Counted from the stretch's first letter, positions 16,329 through 25,105 are shown. The stretch is DNA of 56,943 bases from Frateuria_A sp035695185 (GCF_035695185.1 NZ_DASSES010000189.1:1-56943); one strand, 5' to 3'. Translations and numbers: made by a program. Notes: generated from the letters alone by a model not told the origin.

Positions 16329-16410
16329 CGACTTCGCCCTGCGGGCAAGGCTCAGGACGAACGGTGGAATACCCGTTCGTTCCGGGCGCAAGCGCGCAGC
16401 GCCGAAGTCG
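16329..16410. repeat. REP-like nested inverted repeat
   Basis: An outer pair CGACTTCG (16329-16336) and CGAAGTCG (16403-16410) encloses an inner pair ACGAACGG (16357-16364) and CCGTTCGT (16373-16380). The words CTCAGGACGAACGG and TTCGACTTCG resemble dispersed REP-type elements seen in many proteobacterial genomes. It lies between convergent genes and may also act as a terminator. Confidence 0.5.
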
Positions 16411-16422
16411 AGGACCGCCGCG

Positions 16423-17685
16423 CTACGGCAGCGGCGGTTCCGTTCCCGGTGACGGCGGCCCCGGCAACGGCTGCAGGAAGTACAGCCGCCAGGCGATCAG
16501 CAATCCGGCCAGCACCATCGCGCCGATGAACGCGGCGACGCCGTTCCAGCCATGCGCGACATAGAACAGCCCGCCGCCCGCGCCCGCCAGGCTGGACCCC
16601 ATGTAATAGGCGAACAGATAAAGCGACGAAGCCTGCGCCTTGGCGTTGCCGGCGCGCCGCCCGACCCAGCTGCTCACGATCGAGTGCCCGCCGAAGAACC
16701 CGAAGGTGACCGCCACCACCCCGGCGACCACCAGCGCGAGCGAGCGGAACACGGTCAGCCCCACGCCCGCGAGCATCAGCGCGAAGGTCGTCCACAGCAC
16801 GCGCCGGCGCCCGAGCCGGCCGGCCAGGTGACCCACCCAGGCCGAGCTGAAGGTACCAATCAGGTACACGCTGAAGATCATGCCGACCACCGCCTGGCTG
16901 AGGCTGTACGGCGGCGCGAGCAACCGGTAGCCGATGTAGTTGTAGACGGTGACGAAGGCGCCCAGCAGCAGGAACCCCTCGGCGAACATCCACGGCAGGC
17001 CGGCATCGCGGAATACGCCAGCGAAGCGCGCCAGCAGTATCCGCGGGCGCAGCGGTTGGCGCTGGAAATGATGCGAGGGCGGCAGCAGCCGCCAGAACAT
17101 CAGCCCAGAAGCCAGGCCGATGCCGGCCACCACGATCACGCCCACCCGCCAGTCGAAGAAGTCCGCCAGCACGCCGGTGACCAGCCGGCCGCCCATGCCG
17201 CCGATGGCGTTTCCGCTGATGTACAGGCCCATGCCAAGGCCGATGGAATCCGGATGCATCTCCTCGCTAAGCCAGGTCATCGCCACCGCGGGCAACCCGC
17301 TCAGGCTCAGCCCCAGCAAGGTGCGCAACACCAGCAGGCTGGTCCAGCCCGGCACCAGCGCGGTCAGCAGCACCAGCAGCGCCGAGGCCATCAGCGACAC
17401 GGTCATCACCGACTTGCGCCCGTAGGCGTCGGACACCGCGCCGGCGACCAGCATGGCGAAGGCCAGCACGCCGGTGGTCAGCGACAGCGACAGCGCACTG
17501 GTCGCCGCGCTCACCCCGTAGTCCTTGCTGAACTCGGGCATCAGCGGCTGCACGCAATAGAGCAGTCCGAAGGTGGCGATGCCGGCGGCGAACAGTGCCA
17601 TGTTCGCGCGGCGAAACAGCGGGGTGCCATGGCGGATCAGCAATCCGTCGTCGGTGCCGGCGGCCGGCACGGGGTGGTCGTTCAT
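16423..17685 (-). CDS. MFS transporter, YnfM-like
   Basis: A 420-residue major facilitator with 12 predicted membrane helices. It opens after a cytoplasmic lead of about 28 residues with MALFAAGIATFGLLYCVQPL. The first inter-helix loop carries SDAYGRKSV, a version of the MFS signature. VQPLMPEFSKDYGV and LSLSLTTGVLAFAMLVAGA place it near the YnfM/arabinose-efflux-like drug:H+ antiporter group. The ATG at 17685 (MNDHPVPA) is chosen; upstream codons read as arginine-rich spacer. Probable small-molecule exporter; substrate unknown. It lies downstream of hutF on the same strand with a 103-bp gap. Confidence 0.88.
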   Translation of the reverse strand: MNDHPVPAAGTDDGLLIRHGTPLFRRANMALFAAGIATFGLLYCVQPLMPEFSKDYGVSAATSALSLSLTTGVLAFAMLVAGAVSDAYGRKSVMTVSLMASALLVLLTALVPGWTSLLVLRTLLGLSLSGLPAVAMTWLSEEMHPDSIGLGMGLYISGNAIGGMGGRLVTGVLADFFDWRVGVIVVAGIGLASGLMFWRLLPPSHHFQRQPLRPRILLARFAGVFRDAGLPWMFAEGFLLLGAFVTVYNYIGYRLLAPPYSLSQAVVGMIFSVYLIGTFSSAWVGHLAGRLGRRRVLWTTFALMLAGVGLTVFRSLALVVAGVVAVTFGFFGGHSIVSSWVGRRAGNAKAQASSLYLFAYYMGSSLAGAGGGLFYVAHGWNGVAAFIGAMVLAGLLIAWRLYFLQPLPGPPSPGTEPPLP

Positions 17686-17788
17686 CGGCAGCCTTGGCGG
17701 GCCGTGGCGGGGGGAGCGCCATTGTCCTCCTCTGCAGGATCGGCGCAACGCCGGCGCGTGCGACCCTCCTGCCGCGCCAGCCTGTCGA

Positions 17789-19168
17789 TCAGCCTGCCGG
17801 CACTTGCCTGAGCCGCCGCACCGTGTCGCGGTAACGCTGTGCGATGCGCCCCTCGTCGTGGTGCCGGAAGTCGCGCACCACCCAACGACCGCTGCTCATC
17901 ACGTCGCGCACCAGCGGGGTGTTGCCGGCGAAGACGAAGCTGTCCAGCAACGCGGGCTCGTCGCGTGCCGCGAGCAAGGGCGAGCCGTCGTCGAGCACCA
18001 GCAGGTCCGCACGGTGTCCCGGCTGCAGCGCGCCGACCGGCAGGCCCGAGGCCTGCGCGCCGCCCTCGAGCGCGGCACGCCACAGCGTCTGGCCGACGCT
18101 CGCGCCTTCCCGGCGCGCGGCGATGTTGCGGTGGCGCGTGGCCAGGCGCTGGCCGTACTCGAGCCAGCGCAGTTCCTCCACCGGTGATACCGAAATGTGC
18201 GAGTCCGAGCCGATGCCCAGCGCGCCGCCTGCGTCCAGATAGTCGGCCAGGGGGAAGAGGCCATCGCCCAGGTTGGCCTCGGTGGTCGGGCAAAGCCCGG
18301 CGACCGCACCGCTGCGGGCCAGGCGCACGGTCTCCTGCCCGTCCAGGTGCGTGGCATGCACCAGACACCAGCGGGCGTCGACGTCGGCGTGATCGAGCAG
18401 CCATTCCACCGGGCGGGCGCCGCGGATCGCCAGGCAGTCCTGCACCTCGCCAATCTGCTCGGCGATGTGGATGTGGACAGGCGCGTCCCTGGCCAGGCCG
18501 CTTGCCAGCACGGCCTGCAGCGCCTCTTCCGGCACCGCGCGCAGCGAGTGCAGGGCGATGCCCACGCGCAGGTCGTCAGCCTGGTGCGCGCGCAGCGTCT
18601 CCAGCAGGCGCAGGTAGGCGTCGATCTCGTGGCCGAAGCGCCGCTGCCGTACGCCCAGCGGCCGGCCATCGAAGCCCCCCCGCATGTACAGCACCGGCAG
18701 CAGGGTCAATGCGATGCCGGCCTCCCGCGCCGCCTCGACCAGCGCCAGCGACATCGCCTCGGCCGGCGCATAGGGCCCTCCATCGGGACGGTGGTGCAGG
18801 TAGTGGAACTCGCAGACCTGCGTGTAGCCGGCCTTGAGCATCTCGACGTACAGCTGCGCGGCGATCGCCTTCAGCTCGTCCGGCCCGACGGTCGCGGCGA
18901 ACCGGTACATGGTCTCGCGCCAGCTCCAGAAGCTGTCATCGACCTTCCCCCGCCGCTCGGCCAGGCCGGCCATGGCGCGCTGGAATGCGTGCGAATGCAG
19001 GTTGGGCATGCCCGGCAGCACCCAGGCGCCCAGGGTCTCGGCAGGGCCATCGTCCACCGCCTGCAGCATGCCGCCAGGGTCGATGCCGAAAATGCCGTCG
19101 CGTGTCCAGCCATCGCCCTGCCAGAGGTGGCCGGCATGGCAACGGCGGGTGCGGTGCGAAAGGGTCAT
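17789..19168 (-). CDS. hutF: Formimidoylglutamate deiminase
   Basis: A 459-residue amidohydrolase of the HutF type. Metal ligands lie in NLHSHAFQRAMAG, HIHIAEQ, LVHATHLD and GIGSDSHIS. AFQRAMAGLAERRG and the WSWRETMYRF segment are characteristic of HutF and distinguish it from guanine or atrazine deaminases. The enzyme converts N-formimidoyl-L-glutamate to N-formyl-L-glutamate and ammonia in the five-step histidine degradation pathway. hutI lies 3 kb away on the opposite strand. hutH, hutU and hutG are not in the window, so the pathway is split or continues elsewhere. Confidence 0.93.
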   Translation of the reverse strand: MTLSHRTRRCHAGHLWQGDGWTRDGIFGIDPGGMLQAVDDGPAETLGAWVLPGMPNLHSHAFQRAMAGLAERRGKVDDSFWSWRETMYRFAATVGPDELKAIAAQLYVEMLKAGYTQVCEFHYLHHRPDGGPYAPAEAMSLALVEAAREAGIALTLLPVLYMRGGFDGRPLGVRQRRFGHEIDAYLRLLETLRAHQADDLRVGIALHSLRAVPEEALQAVLASGLARDAPVHIHIAEQIGEVQDCLAIRGARPVEWLLDHADVDARWCLVHATHLDGQETVRLARSGAVAGLCPTTEANLGDGLFPLADYLDAGGALGIGSDSHISVSPVEELRWLEYGQRLATRHRNIAARREGASVGQTLWRAALEGGAQASGLPVGALQPGHRADLLVLDDGSPLLAARDEPALLDSFVFAGNTPLVRDVMSSGRWVVRDFRHHDEGRIAQRYRDTVRRLRQVPAG

Positions 19169-19272
19169 GGACAGCTCCTGGGCCAGACGCCAAGTGTAGC
19201 GTCCGCCGCATCACCGGATCGGCCGGGCTGGACGCAACGGTTCCACCACAAACCGTTTCGGATACTGGCTTC

Positions 19273-20838
19273 ATGCCCAAGAAGCCCCCAGAGCAAACGG
19301 CCAAGCTGCTGCTGCGCCAGGCCAGGCCCGAAGACGTGCCGGCCCTGGTCGATCTGACCGGACGCGTCTACTCGCCCGAATGGGGCCACTCGGCCGAGAT
19401 GCTGCGTTCCCAGCAGACCCACTTCCCGGAGGGCCAGTTCGTCGTCGAGTACGGCGGCAAGGTGGTCGGCTACTGCGCCACCTTCCGCATCGACCAGGCC
19501 ACCGCGCTCAAGCCCCATACCTGGACGCAGATCACGGGCGGCGGCATGGCCTCTCGCCACAAGGCCGACGGCGACTGGCTGTACGGCATGGAAGTGGTGG
19601 TCCACCCGGACTACCGCGGCATGCGCATCGGCCAGCGGCTCTACCACGCGCGCAAGCGGCTGTGCACGGAGCTGAAGCTGCGCGGCATCGTGTTCGGCGG
19701 GCGCATTCCGGGACTTGCCAGGAACATCGGCCGCTACGGCAGCGCCGAAGCCTACGTGCAGGCGGTGGTCGCCGGCGAGCGGCGCGACGCGACACTGAGC
19801 TTCCAGCTCGCCAATGGCTTCGAGGTGATCGGCCTGCTTCGCGCGTACGTGCCCTCGGACCACGAATCGCTGGGCTGGGCGGTGCACCTGGTATGGCGCA
19901 ATCCCAGCCTGCTCGACCACCCGGACATCCCCTCGATTCCCTCGCCCAAGCACCTGCCCGACTCGGTCCGCGTGGCCTCGGTGCAGTACCTGCAGCGGCG
20001 GATCCGCTCGTTCGAGGAGTTCGCCACGCAGGTCGAATACTTCACCGACATCGCCGCCGACTACAACGCCGATTTCGTGACCTTCCCGGAGCTGATCACG
20101 CTGCAGCTGCTGTCGATCGAGAACGAGGAACTCTCGCCGGTCGAGGCGATCCGCAAGCTCAGCCAGTACACCCCGCAGGTGAAGGAGCTCTTCAGCCGGC
20201 TGGCGGTGCGCTACAACATCAACATCATCGCCGGCTCGCATCCCACCGAGCAGCCCAACGGCGACATCCACAACGTCTGCTACGTGTGCCTGCGCGACGG
20301 CTCGCTGCACGAGCGCGAGAAGCTGCATCCCACGCCCAGCGAGCGCAATGTGTGGAACATCACCGGCGGCGAAAGCGCGGCGACCATCCTGACCGACTGC
20401 GGCCCGATCGGCGTGATGATCTGCTACGACTCGGAGTTCCCCGAGGTCGCCCGGCACCTGGTCGACCAGGGTGCGCTGATCCTGTTCGTGCCGTTCTGCA
20501 CCGACGTGCGCGAAGGCTACCTGCGCGTGCGCTACTGCTCGCAGGCACGGGCGATCGAGAACCAGTGCTACGTCGTCCTTTCGGGCAACGTGGGCAACCT
20601 GCCGGGCGTGAACAACTTCGACATCCAGTACGGGCAGAGCTGCATCCTGACGCCGAGTGACTTCCCGTTCGCGCGCGACGGCGTCGCGGCGGATTCGACG
20701 CCCAACATCGAGACGGTGCTGTTCGCCGACCTGCGCCTGGAGAGCCTGGCCCGCGCGCGCAACGCCGGTGCGGTGACCAACCTCAAGGACCGGCGCTTCG
20801 ACCTCTACGAGATGCGCTGGCGGCCGCAGCCGCTGTAG
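19273..20838 (+). CDS. Bifunctional GNAT acetyltransferase / carbon-nitrogen hydrolase (YhcX-like)
   Basis: A 521-residue fusion. Residues about 10-215 form a GNAT domain, with the acetyl-CoA loop around VVVHPDYRGMRIGQRLYHAR. Residues about 235-515 form a nitrilase domain with a Glu in TFPELITL, a Lys in REKLHPTPSE and a Cys in VMICYDSEFPE. The same domain order occurs in YhcX of Bacillus and many proteobacteria; the substrate remains unassigned. The ATG at 19273 matches the family start. The gene is divergent from hutF across 104 bp. Confidence 0.9.
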   Translation: MPKKPPEQTAKLLLRQARPEDVPALVDLTGRVYSPEWGHSAEMLRSQQTHFPEGQFVVEYGGKVVGYCATFRIDQATALKPHTWTQITGGGMASRHKADGDWLYGMEVVVHPDYRGMRIGQRLYHARKRLCTELKLRGIVFGGRIPGLARNIGRYGSAEAYVQAVVAGERRDATLSFQLANGFEVIGLLRAYVPSDHESLGWAVHLVWRNPSLLDHPDIPSIPSPKHLPDSVRVASVQYLQRRIRSFEEFATQVEYFTDIAADYNADFVTFPELITLQLLSIENEELSPVEAIRKLSQYTPQVKELFSRLAVRYNINIIAGSHPTEQPNGDIHNVCYVCLRDGSLHEREKLHPTPSERNVWNITGGESAATILTDCGPIGVMICYDSEFPEVARHLVDQGALILFVPFCTDVREGYLRVRYCSQARAIENQCYVVLSGNVGNLPGVNNFDIQYGQSCILTPSDFPFARDGVAADSTPNIETVLFADLRLESLARARNAGAVTNLKDRRFDLYEMRWRPQPL

Positions 20839-20898
20839 TTCGACCGCGTGCGGGCGGGGCTGCCGGCCTGCCTGCCAACCCCCTGCTTCGGCGCAGTT

Positions 20899-20928
20899 CC
20901 GACAGGAACCGTCCACGTTTGCGATAAT
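20899..20928 (+). promoter_or_regulatory. Possible promoter placing the clcA start at or near the 5-prime end
   Basis: CCGACA (20899-20904) and GATAAT (20923-20928) are 18 bp apart. The -10 box ends only six bases before the clcA ATG at 20935, and no Shine-Dalgarno sequence is visible. Transcription would begin at or beside the ATG, giving a leaderless or near-leaderless message. This is inferred from spacing. Confidence 0.4.
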
Positions 20929-20934
20929 GGTGTG

Positions 20935-22362
20935 ATGCCCGCCTCCAATCCCCGCCTGCAAACCCTGCTCGGCCACGAGTTCTTCGCCCCCCACCAATGG
21001 AAGCGGCGCATCGCGCTGTGGAGTGGTGCGGTACTGGTCGCGTTGGCCGCCATCCTGTTCGCCTGGGCCAGCAACTGGGCCTATCAGCTGTTCCTGCGCA
21101 TCGTGGCGTACGGGTCATGGATCCCGCTGATCCTCACGCCCGTCGTGTTCGGCCTGGTGTCGTGGGTCACCGCTGGCCGCTTTCGCGCCACCCGGGGCAG
21201 CGGTATCCCGCAGGTGATCGGGACGCTGCACGTGGAAGACGAATCGTTCCGCAAGGCCATGCTTTCTTTGCCGATCGCGGCGGGCAAGATGCTGCTCACG
21301 CTGATCGCACTCGCGGCGGGAGCCTCGATCGGGCGCGAGGGACCGACGGTGCACGTGGGCGCGGGTCTGTTCTATACCTTTGCCCGACGCTTCGGGTTCA
21401 GCGACCCGAAAGCCGCCTCGCGCTTCATCCTGGCCGGCGGCGCGGCAGGCATCGCCGCGGCGTTCAACACGCCGCTCGCCGGCGTGGTGTTCGCGATCGA
21501 GGAACTTGCCGGCACCTTCGAGCACCGCTTCAGCGGCCTGCTGCTTACCGCCGTGATCGTCGGCGGCGTCGTGTCCCTGGGCGTCATGGGCAACTATGCC
21601 TACTTCGGCGAAGTGGATGCCAACCTTCCGCTGGGTCACGCCTGGCTGGCAGTGCTGTTGTGCGGGATCGTCTGCGGGCTGCTCGGCGGCCTGTTCGCGC
21701 GGCTGATCCTGCTCAGCAAGCGCGGCCCGCTGGCCCACATCGGCGCACTGCGCGCGCGCTGGCCGGTCGCCTTCGCCACCGGTTGCGGACTGGTGCTGGC
21801 GGTGCTCGGCGTGCTGTTCCACGGCTCGGTGTACGGCACCGGCTATGACCAGGCACGCGCCATCGTGCAGCAGGCCGCGGTGACACCGGGCGAGAGCTTC
21901 GGCCTGGCCAAGCTGGGCGCGAACGTGGTGTCGTACTGGGCCGGTATCCCGGGCGGCATTTTCTCGCCCGCGCTGGCGGTGGGCGCCGGGCTCGGGCAGA
22001 ACATCGCCCACTTCCTGCCCGACGTGCCGGCCGCCGCGGTGGTGCTGCTGGGGATGAGCGCGTATCTGTCGGGGGTTACCGGGGCGCCGCTGACCTCGGC
22101 GGTGATCGCGATGGAACTGACCGACAACCAGTCGATGGTCATCCCGGTGATGGCCGCCTGCCTGCTGGCCCGCGCCGCCTCGTCGCTGCTGAGCCCCACG
22201 CCGGTCTACAAGGATTTCGCCGAACGGCTGGTGCAGGACTACGAGCGGCAGCAGGCCGCCCGCCATGAAGCTCCCGAGCCGGTGGAACATGTCGGGCGCA
22301 GCAGCGCGTTCGACGAGCCGGCAGCCCCCGCCGACACTCCCGCTCCCTCCGAGAAGCCGTGA
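20935..22362 (+). CDS. clcA: ClC-family chloride/proton antiporter or channel
   Basis: A 475-residue ClC membrane protein. The three selectivity signatures are present: GSGIPQV, the gating-glutamate motif GREGPTVH, and the C-terminal GIPGGIFSPALAVGAGLG. FNTPLAGVVFAIEELAG carries a glutamate at the position of the inner proton-transfer residue, which favours a Cl-/H+ antiporter. There is no CBS domain. The C-terminal 40 residues are charged and proline-rich. The ATG at 20935 gives the normal N-terminus. Its stop overlaps the GTG start of hutI by 4 bp, an unexpected coupling of ion transport to histidine degradation. Confidence 0.92.
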   Translation: MPASNPRLQTLLGHEFFAPHQWKRRIALWSGAVLVALAAILFAWASNWAYQLFLRIVAYGSWIPLILTPVVFGLVSWVTAGRFRATRGSGIPQVIGTLHVEDESFRKAMLSLPIAAGKMLLTLIALAAGASIGREGPTVHVGAGLFYTFARRFGFSDPKAASRFILAGGAAGIAAAFNTPLAGVVFAIEELAGTFEHRFSGLLLTAVIVGGVVSLGVMGNYAYFGEVDANLPLGHAWLAVLLCGIVCGLLGGLFARLILLSKRGPLAHIGALRARWPVAFATGCGLVLAVLGVLFHGSVYGTGYDQARAIVQQAAVTPGESFGLAKLGANVVSYWAGIPGGIFSPALAVGAGLGQNIAHFLPDVPAAAVVLLGMSAYLSGVTGAPLTSAVIAMELTDNQSMVIPVMAACLLARAASSLLSPTPVYKDFAERLVQDYERQQAARHEAPEPVEHVGRSSAFDEPAAPADTPAPSEKP

Positions 22363-23591
22363 CCACGCCGCGCTGGGACCATCTGTTGATGGGCGCCACG
22401 CTGGCCACCTTCGCTGGCGAGCGCCCGTTCGGACTGGTCGAACGCGGCGCGCTCGCGCTCAAGGACGGCCGCATCGCCTGGATCGGCCCGGCAACCGACC
22501 TTCCCGGTCCCGCCGACGCACTCGCCAGCACCGTCGAAACGCTCGACGGCGTCCTGGTCACACCCGGCTTGATCGATTGCCACACCCACCTGGTGTTCGG
22601 CGGCGATCGCGCGGACGAGTTCGACCAGCGCCTGAACGGCGCCAGCTACGAGGCAGTCGCGCGCGCCGGTGGCGGCATCGCCTCGACGGTCCGCGCCACC
22701 CGGGCGGCGGACGAGGACGAACTGCTCCGCCAGAGCCTGCCGCGCGCGCGGGAGCTGCTTCGCGATGGCGTGACGACACTGGAAATCAAATCCGGTTACG
22801 GACTCGACCTGGACACCGAACGCCGCATGCTTCGGGTGGCGCGGCGTATCGGCGAGACGCTGGGTGTCGGCGTTCGCACCAGCTTCCTCGGGCTGCATGC
22901 ATTGCCGCCGGAGTACCGCGAGCGCCGCGCGGACTATGTGGCGCAGGTTTCCGAGGTCATGCTGCCGGCGCTCGTTGACGAAGGCCTGGTCGACGCGGTC
23001 GACGCCTTCTGCGAGGGCATCGGTTTCACCCGCGCCGAAACCGCGCGCGTGTTCGAGCGTGCGAGGGAACGGGGCGTGCCGGTCAAGCTGCACGCCGAAC
23101 AGCTTTCCGATCTCGACGGGGCCGCGCTGGTGGCCAGCTACCGCGGGCTGTCCGCCGATCACCTCGAACACCTCGGCGAAGCGGGTATCCGCGCGATGGC
23201 CGCGGCCGGCACCGTGGCGGTACTGCTGCCCGGCGCCTTCTATGCCCTGCGCGAGACGCGGCTGCCGCCGATCGACGCGCTGCGCGCCCACGGCGTGCCG
23301 ATCGCGATCGCCACCGACTGCAATCCGGGGACCTCGCCGCTGCTGTCGTTGCGGCTGGCGGCGAACATGGCCTGCACGCTGTTCAGGCTCACGCCCGAGG
23401 AGGCGCTGCGCGGGGCGACCGTGAACGCGGCCCGGGCACTGGGCCTGGCCGACCGGGGCACGCTTGCGGTCGGGCAGCGCGCGGACCTGGTCGCCTGGCA
23501 CGCAGTCCAGCCGGCGCAGCTGTGCTACTGGATCGGCGGCGACCTGGTGCGCGACGTGTGGGTCGGCGGGCGCAGGCTGTCGCTCGCGTAG
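22359..23591 (+). CDS. hutI: Imidazolonepropionase
   Basis: A 410-residue amidohydrolase starting with GTG, whose last bases are shared with the clcA stop (GTGA). HutI signatures are clear: LIDCHTHLVFGGDRADEF, KSGYGLDLDTERRML, KLHAEQLSDLDGA, SADHLEHLGEAG and ATDCNPGTSP. The enzyme opens the imidazolone ring to give N-formimidoyl-L-glutamate, the substrate of HutF encoded 3 kb upstream on the other strand. Length is standard. No hut repressor gene is visible in the window. Confidence 0.95.
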   Translation: MTTPRWDHLLMGATLATFAGERPFGLVERGALALKDGRIAWIGPATDLPGPADALASTVETLDGVLVTPGLIDCHTHLVFGGDRADEFDQRLNGASYEAVARAGGGIASTVRATRAADEDELLRQSLPRARELLRDGVTTLEIKSGYGLDLDTERRMLRVARRIGETLGVGVRTSFLGLHALPPEYRERRADYVAQVSEVMLPALVDEGLVDAVDAFCEGIGFTRAETARVFERARERGVPVKLHAEQLSDLDGAALVASYRGLSADHLEHLGEAGIRAMAAAGTVAVLLPGAFYALRETRLPPIDALRAHGVPIAIATDCNPGTSPLLSLRLAANMACTLFRLTPEEALRGATVNAARALGLADRGTLAVGQRADLVAWHAVQPAQLCYWIGGDLVRDVWVGGRRLSLA

Positions 23592-23608
23592 GACGACTTC
23601 CGCACACC

Positions 23609-23657
23609 GGGGGCTCCGGCGCAGATCACGGTCCTTGCTGCCGGCGAGGGAGCCCCC
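23609..23657. terminator. Weak stem-loop between convergent hutI and the isochorismatase gene
   Basis: GGGGGCTCC (23609-23617) pairs with GGAGCCCCC (23649-23657) across a 31-base loop that contains a smaller CCGGC/GCCGG pairing. There is no T-tract. Position between convergent genes is the main support. Confidence 0.35.
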
Positions 23658-23678
23658 GCCGACAGGTCGTGCGCGGCC

Positions 23679-23867
23679 TTATTCCTCCGGCGTCTTGGCC
23701 GGAATGAACGGGGATACCGGATCGCTGGCCGGAAACGTTTCCTCCACCGCTTCGTCGGTGAGGTCGCTTTCGTGTGCCTTGCGACCTTCCCGCTCGTTCT
23801 CCGTTTCCGGGCGCTGGGGCTTGTTGCAATCGGGGTGCTGGATGTCTTTGCGGTCGTGGCTGCTCAT
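23679..23867 (-). CDS. Possible independently translated 62-residue FPASDP peptide (internal start)
   Basis: In frame with the isochorismatase gene, ATG at 23867 is preceded by GGAG at seven-base spacing. It would yield a 62-residue hydrophilic protein ending in the EETFPASDP motif and PAKTPEE. Stand-alone proteins of similar size with this motif are known to me from other bacteria. Either the tail is only a fused extension, or two products arise from one frame. Sequence alone cannot decide. Confidence 0.3.
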   Translation of the reverse strand: MSSHDRKDIQHPDCNKPQRPETENEREGRKAHESDLTDEAVEETFPASDPVSPFIPAKTPEE

Positions 23868-24479
23868 GTTCTGGCTCCGCTGAGTGTTGTCCCATTCCGG
23901 AAGGCGCGCGTCGATGCGGCTGATGTCGGCCTTGGCCACCTCCTGCATGCACGCCAACGCACGCTGGTTGCGCAAGGTTGTCTGCGAGGCGACGCCGTCG
24001 GCGGGCACCCACAGGGGGAACTGCCGCATCTGCGCATCCATCGCGGTGCGGAGCACGCAGTCGTCCCCGGCGATGCCGACCAGCGCGAGCGCCTCGACGC
24101 CGAGCCTTTCCAGCAACGTGCACAACGGCGTCTCGTAAAACGCCGAGTGGCGCGGCTTGAGGATGAAGTAGTCGTCGATGCCCGGCAGCAGGCCATCGCT
24201 CAGCACGGCGCCGCGGGATCCGACGCGCCGGCAGTGCTCGATGACCTTGGCGAAGTCGGCATGCCACCGCCCGAAGTTGTCGTTGGCGTAGATCACCGGC
24301 AGGCCGCGGGCGTGATACCAGCCGCGCAGGGTTCCGATGGCGCTGGCAACCGGCTTGGCCTGCTCCAGCAGTTCCTCACCGCCATCGAACTCGAGGTCGT
24401 TGAGCATGTCGATGATCAGCAGCGCGCTGCGCCGGGGATCGAAAGGCGCGTCGCCACTGCGCTGGCCCGTGTTTGCCAT
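23679..24479 (-). CDS. Isochorismatase-like cysteine hydrolase with a C-terminal FPASDP-type extension
   Basis: A 266-residue protein from the ATG at 24479, which has AGGA close upstream; an ATG five codons earlier is possible. Residues about 20-195 are an isochorismatase-fold hydrolase with Asp in LLIIDMLND, Lys in YFILKPRHSAF and Cys in GIAGDDCVLRTA, the complete triad. The last 62 residues are very polar and acidic and contain EAVEETFPASDPVSP, a motif that normally occurs in separate small stress-linked proteins. An internal ATG at 23867 with GGAG seven bases upstream begins exactly this tail. It directly follows the hemerythrin-like gene. Substrate unknown. Confidence 0.85.
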   Translation of the reverse strand: MANTGQRSGDAPFDPRRSALLIIDMLNDLEFDGGEELLEQAKPVASAIGTLRGWYHARGLPVIYANDNFGRWHADFAKVIEHCRRVGSRGAVLSDGLLPGIDDYFILKPRHSAFYETPLCTLLERLGVEALALVGIAGDDCVLRTAMDAQMRQFPLWVPADGVASQTTLRNQRALACMQEVAKADISRIDARLPEWDNTQRSQNMSSHDRKDIQHPDCNKPQRPETENEREGRKAHESDLTDEAVEETFPASDPVSPFIPAKTPEE

Positions 24480-24495
24480 GGTTCCTGCCACCATG

Positions 24496-24963
24496 TCAGG
24501 CCGCTTCCGGCCGCTTCTTCAGCTCGACCTTGCGCTGCGCCAACTGCTCGCCCAGTTCCTCGAGCGCCTTCCTGCTCATCAGCGCCTTCGCGCGTTTGAA
24601 CATCTCCTTTTCTTCCTCGTTGGCGTGGTGCTCGAACAGTTCCTTGAGCACCTTGGCACGGCCGGAGAATTTTTCGCTCTCGACGTCGGTCTTGAGCAGG
24701 TCCGGCAACACCAGGTCGCCGGCGGCACGGTGCTCCTCCAGCGCCTCGAAATACATCCTGGCGTCATCCTTGCCGTCCCCCGCCTTCTTGAAGGCGGGGT
24801 AGAAGATTTCTTCCTCGATGGTGTTGTGCGCCTTGAGGCTTGTTTCGATCTTCCCGAGCAGTTCCTTGCGCTTCTTCACGGCACGCGCGGTGGTGCCCGC
24901 CAGCTCGTCCAGCAGCGCCCTCATGTTCTTGTGGTCCTGCGTCAAAAGCTCGATCGCGTTCAT
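24496..24963 (-). CDS. Hemerythrin (HHE) domain protein
   Basis: A 155-residue helical protein opening MNAIELLTQDHKNMRALLDE, the HHE family start. Metal-ligand candidates are His11 in QDHKN, HNTIEEEIFYP, EALEEHRAAG and LFEHHANEEEKEMF, arranged as in a four-helix di-iron bundle. Related proteins bind oxygen, sense redox state or store iron. A GGAG Shine-Dalgarno sequence precedes the ATG, and a 7-bp inverted repeat (CCGCACG/CGTGCGG, 24990-25011) lies in the presumed leader. The isochorismatase-like gene follows after a 16-bp gap, so the two form an operon. Confidence 0.9.
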   Translation of the reverse strand: MNAIELLTQDHKNMRALLDELAGTTARAVKKRKELLGKIETSLKAHNTIEEEIFYPAFKKAGDGKDDARMYFEALEEHRAAGDLVLPDLLKTDVESEKFSGRAKVLKELFEHHANEEEKEMFKRAKALMSRKALEELGEQLAQRKVELKKRPEAA

Positions 24964-25052
24964 GCCGGCTCCGCTGCAACCCCTGCCTGCCGCACGTTTC
25001 CATGCGTGCGGTGAAGCGCGTGTCTTCCCCGGTTAATCGCTGCGGAACGCCG

Positions 25053-25082
25053 AAAAAAAACCCCCGCTCGTGGCGGGGGTTT
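25053..25082 (-). terminator. Intrinsic terminator of the bTHX gene
   Basis: On the minus strand a stem AAACCCCCGC/GCGGGGGTTT with a five-base loop is followed by an uninterrupted run of eight T residues. It lies 24 bp past the bTHX stop. This is the clearest rho-independent terminator in the window. Confidence 0.9.
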
Positions 25083-25105
25083 CCTTCGATCCGCGAGCGG
25101 AAGGC

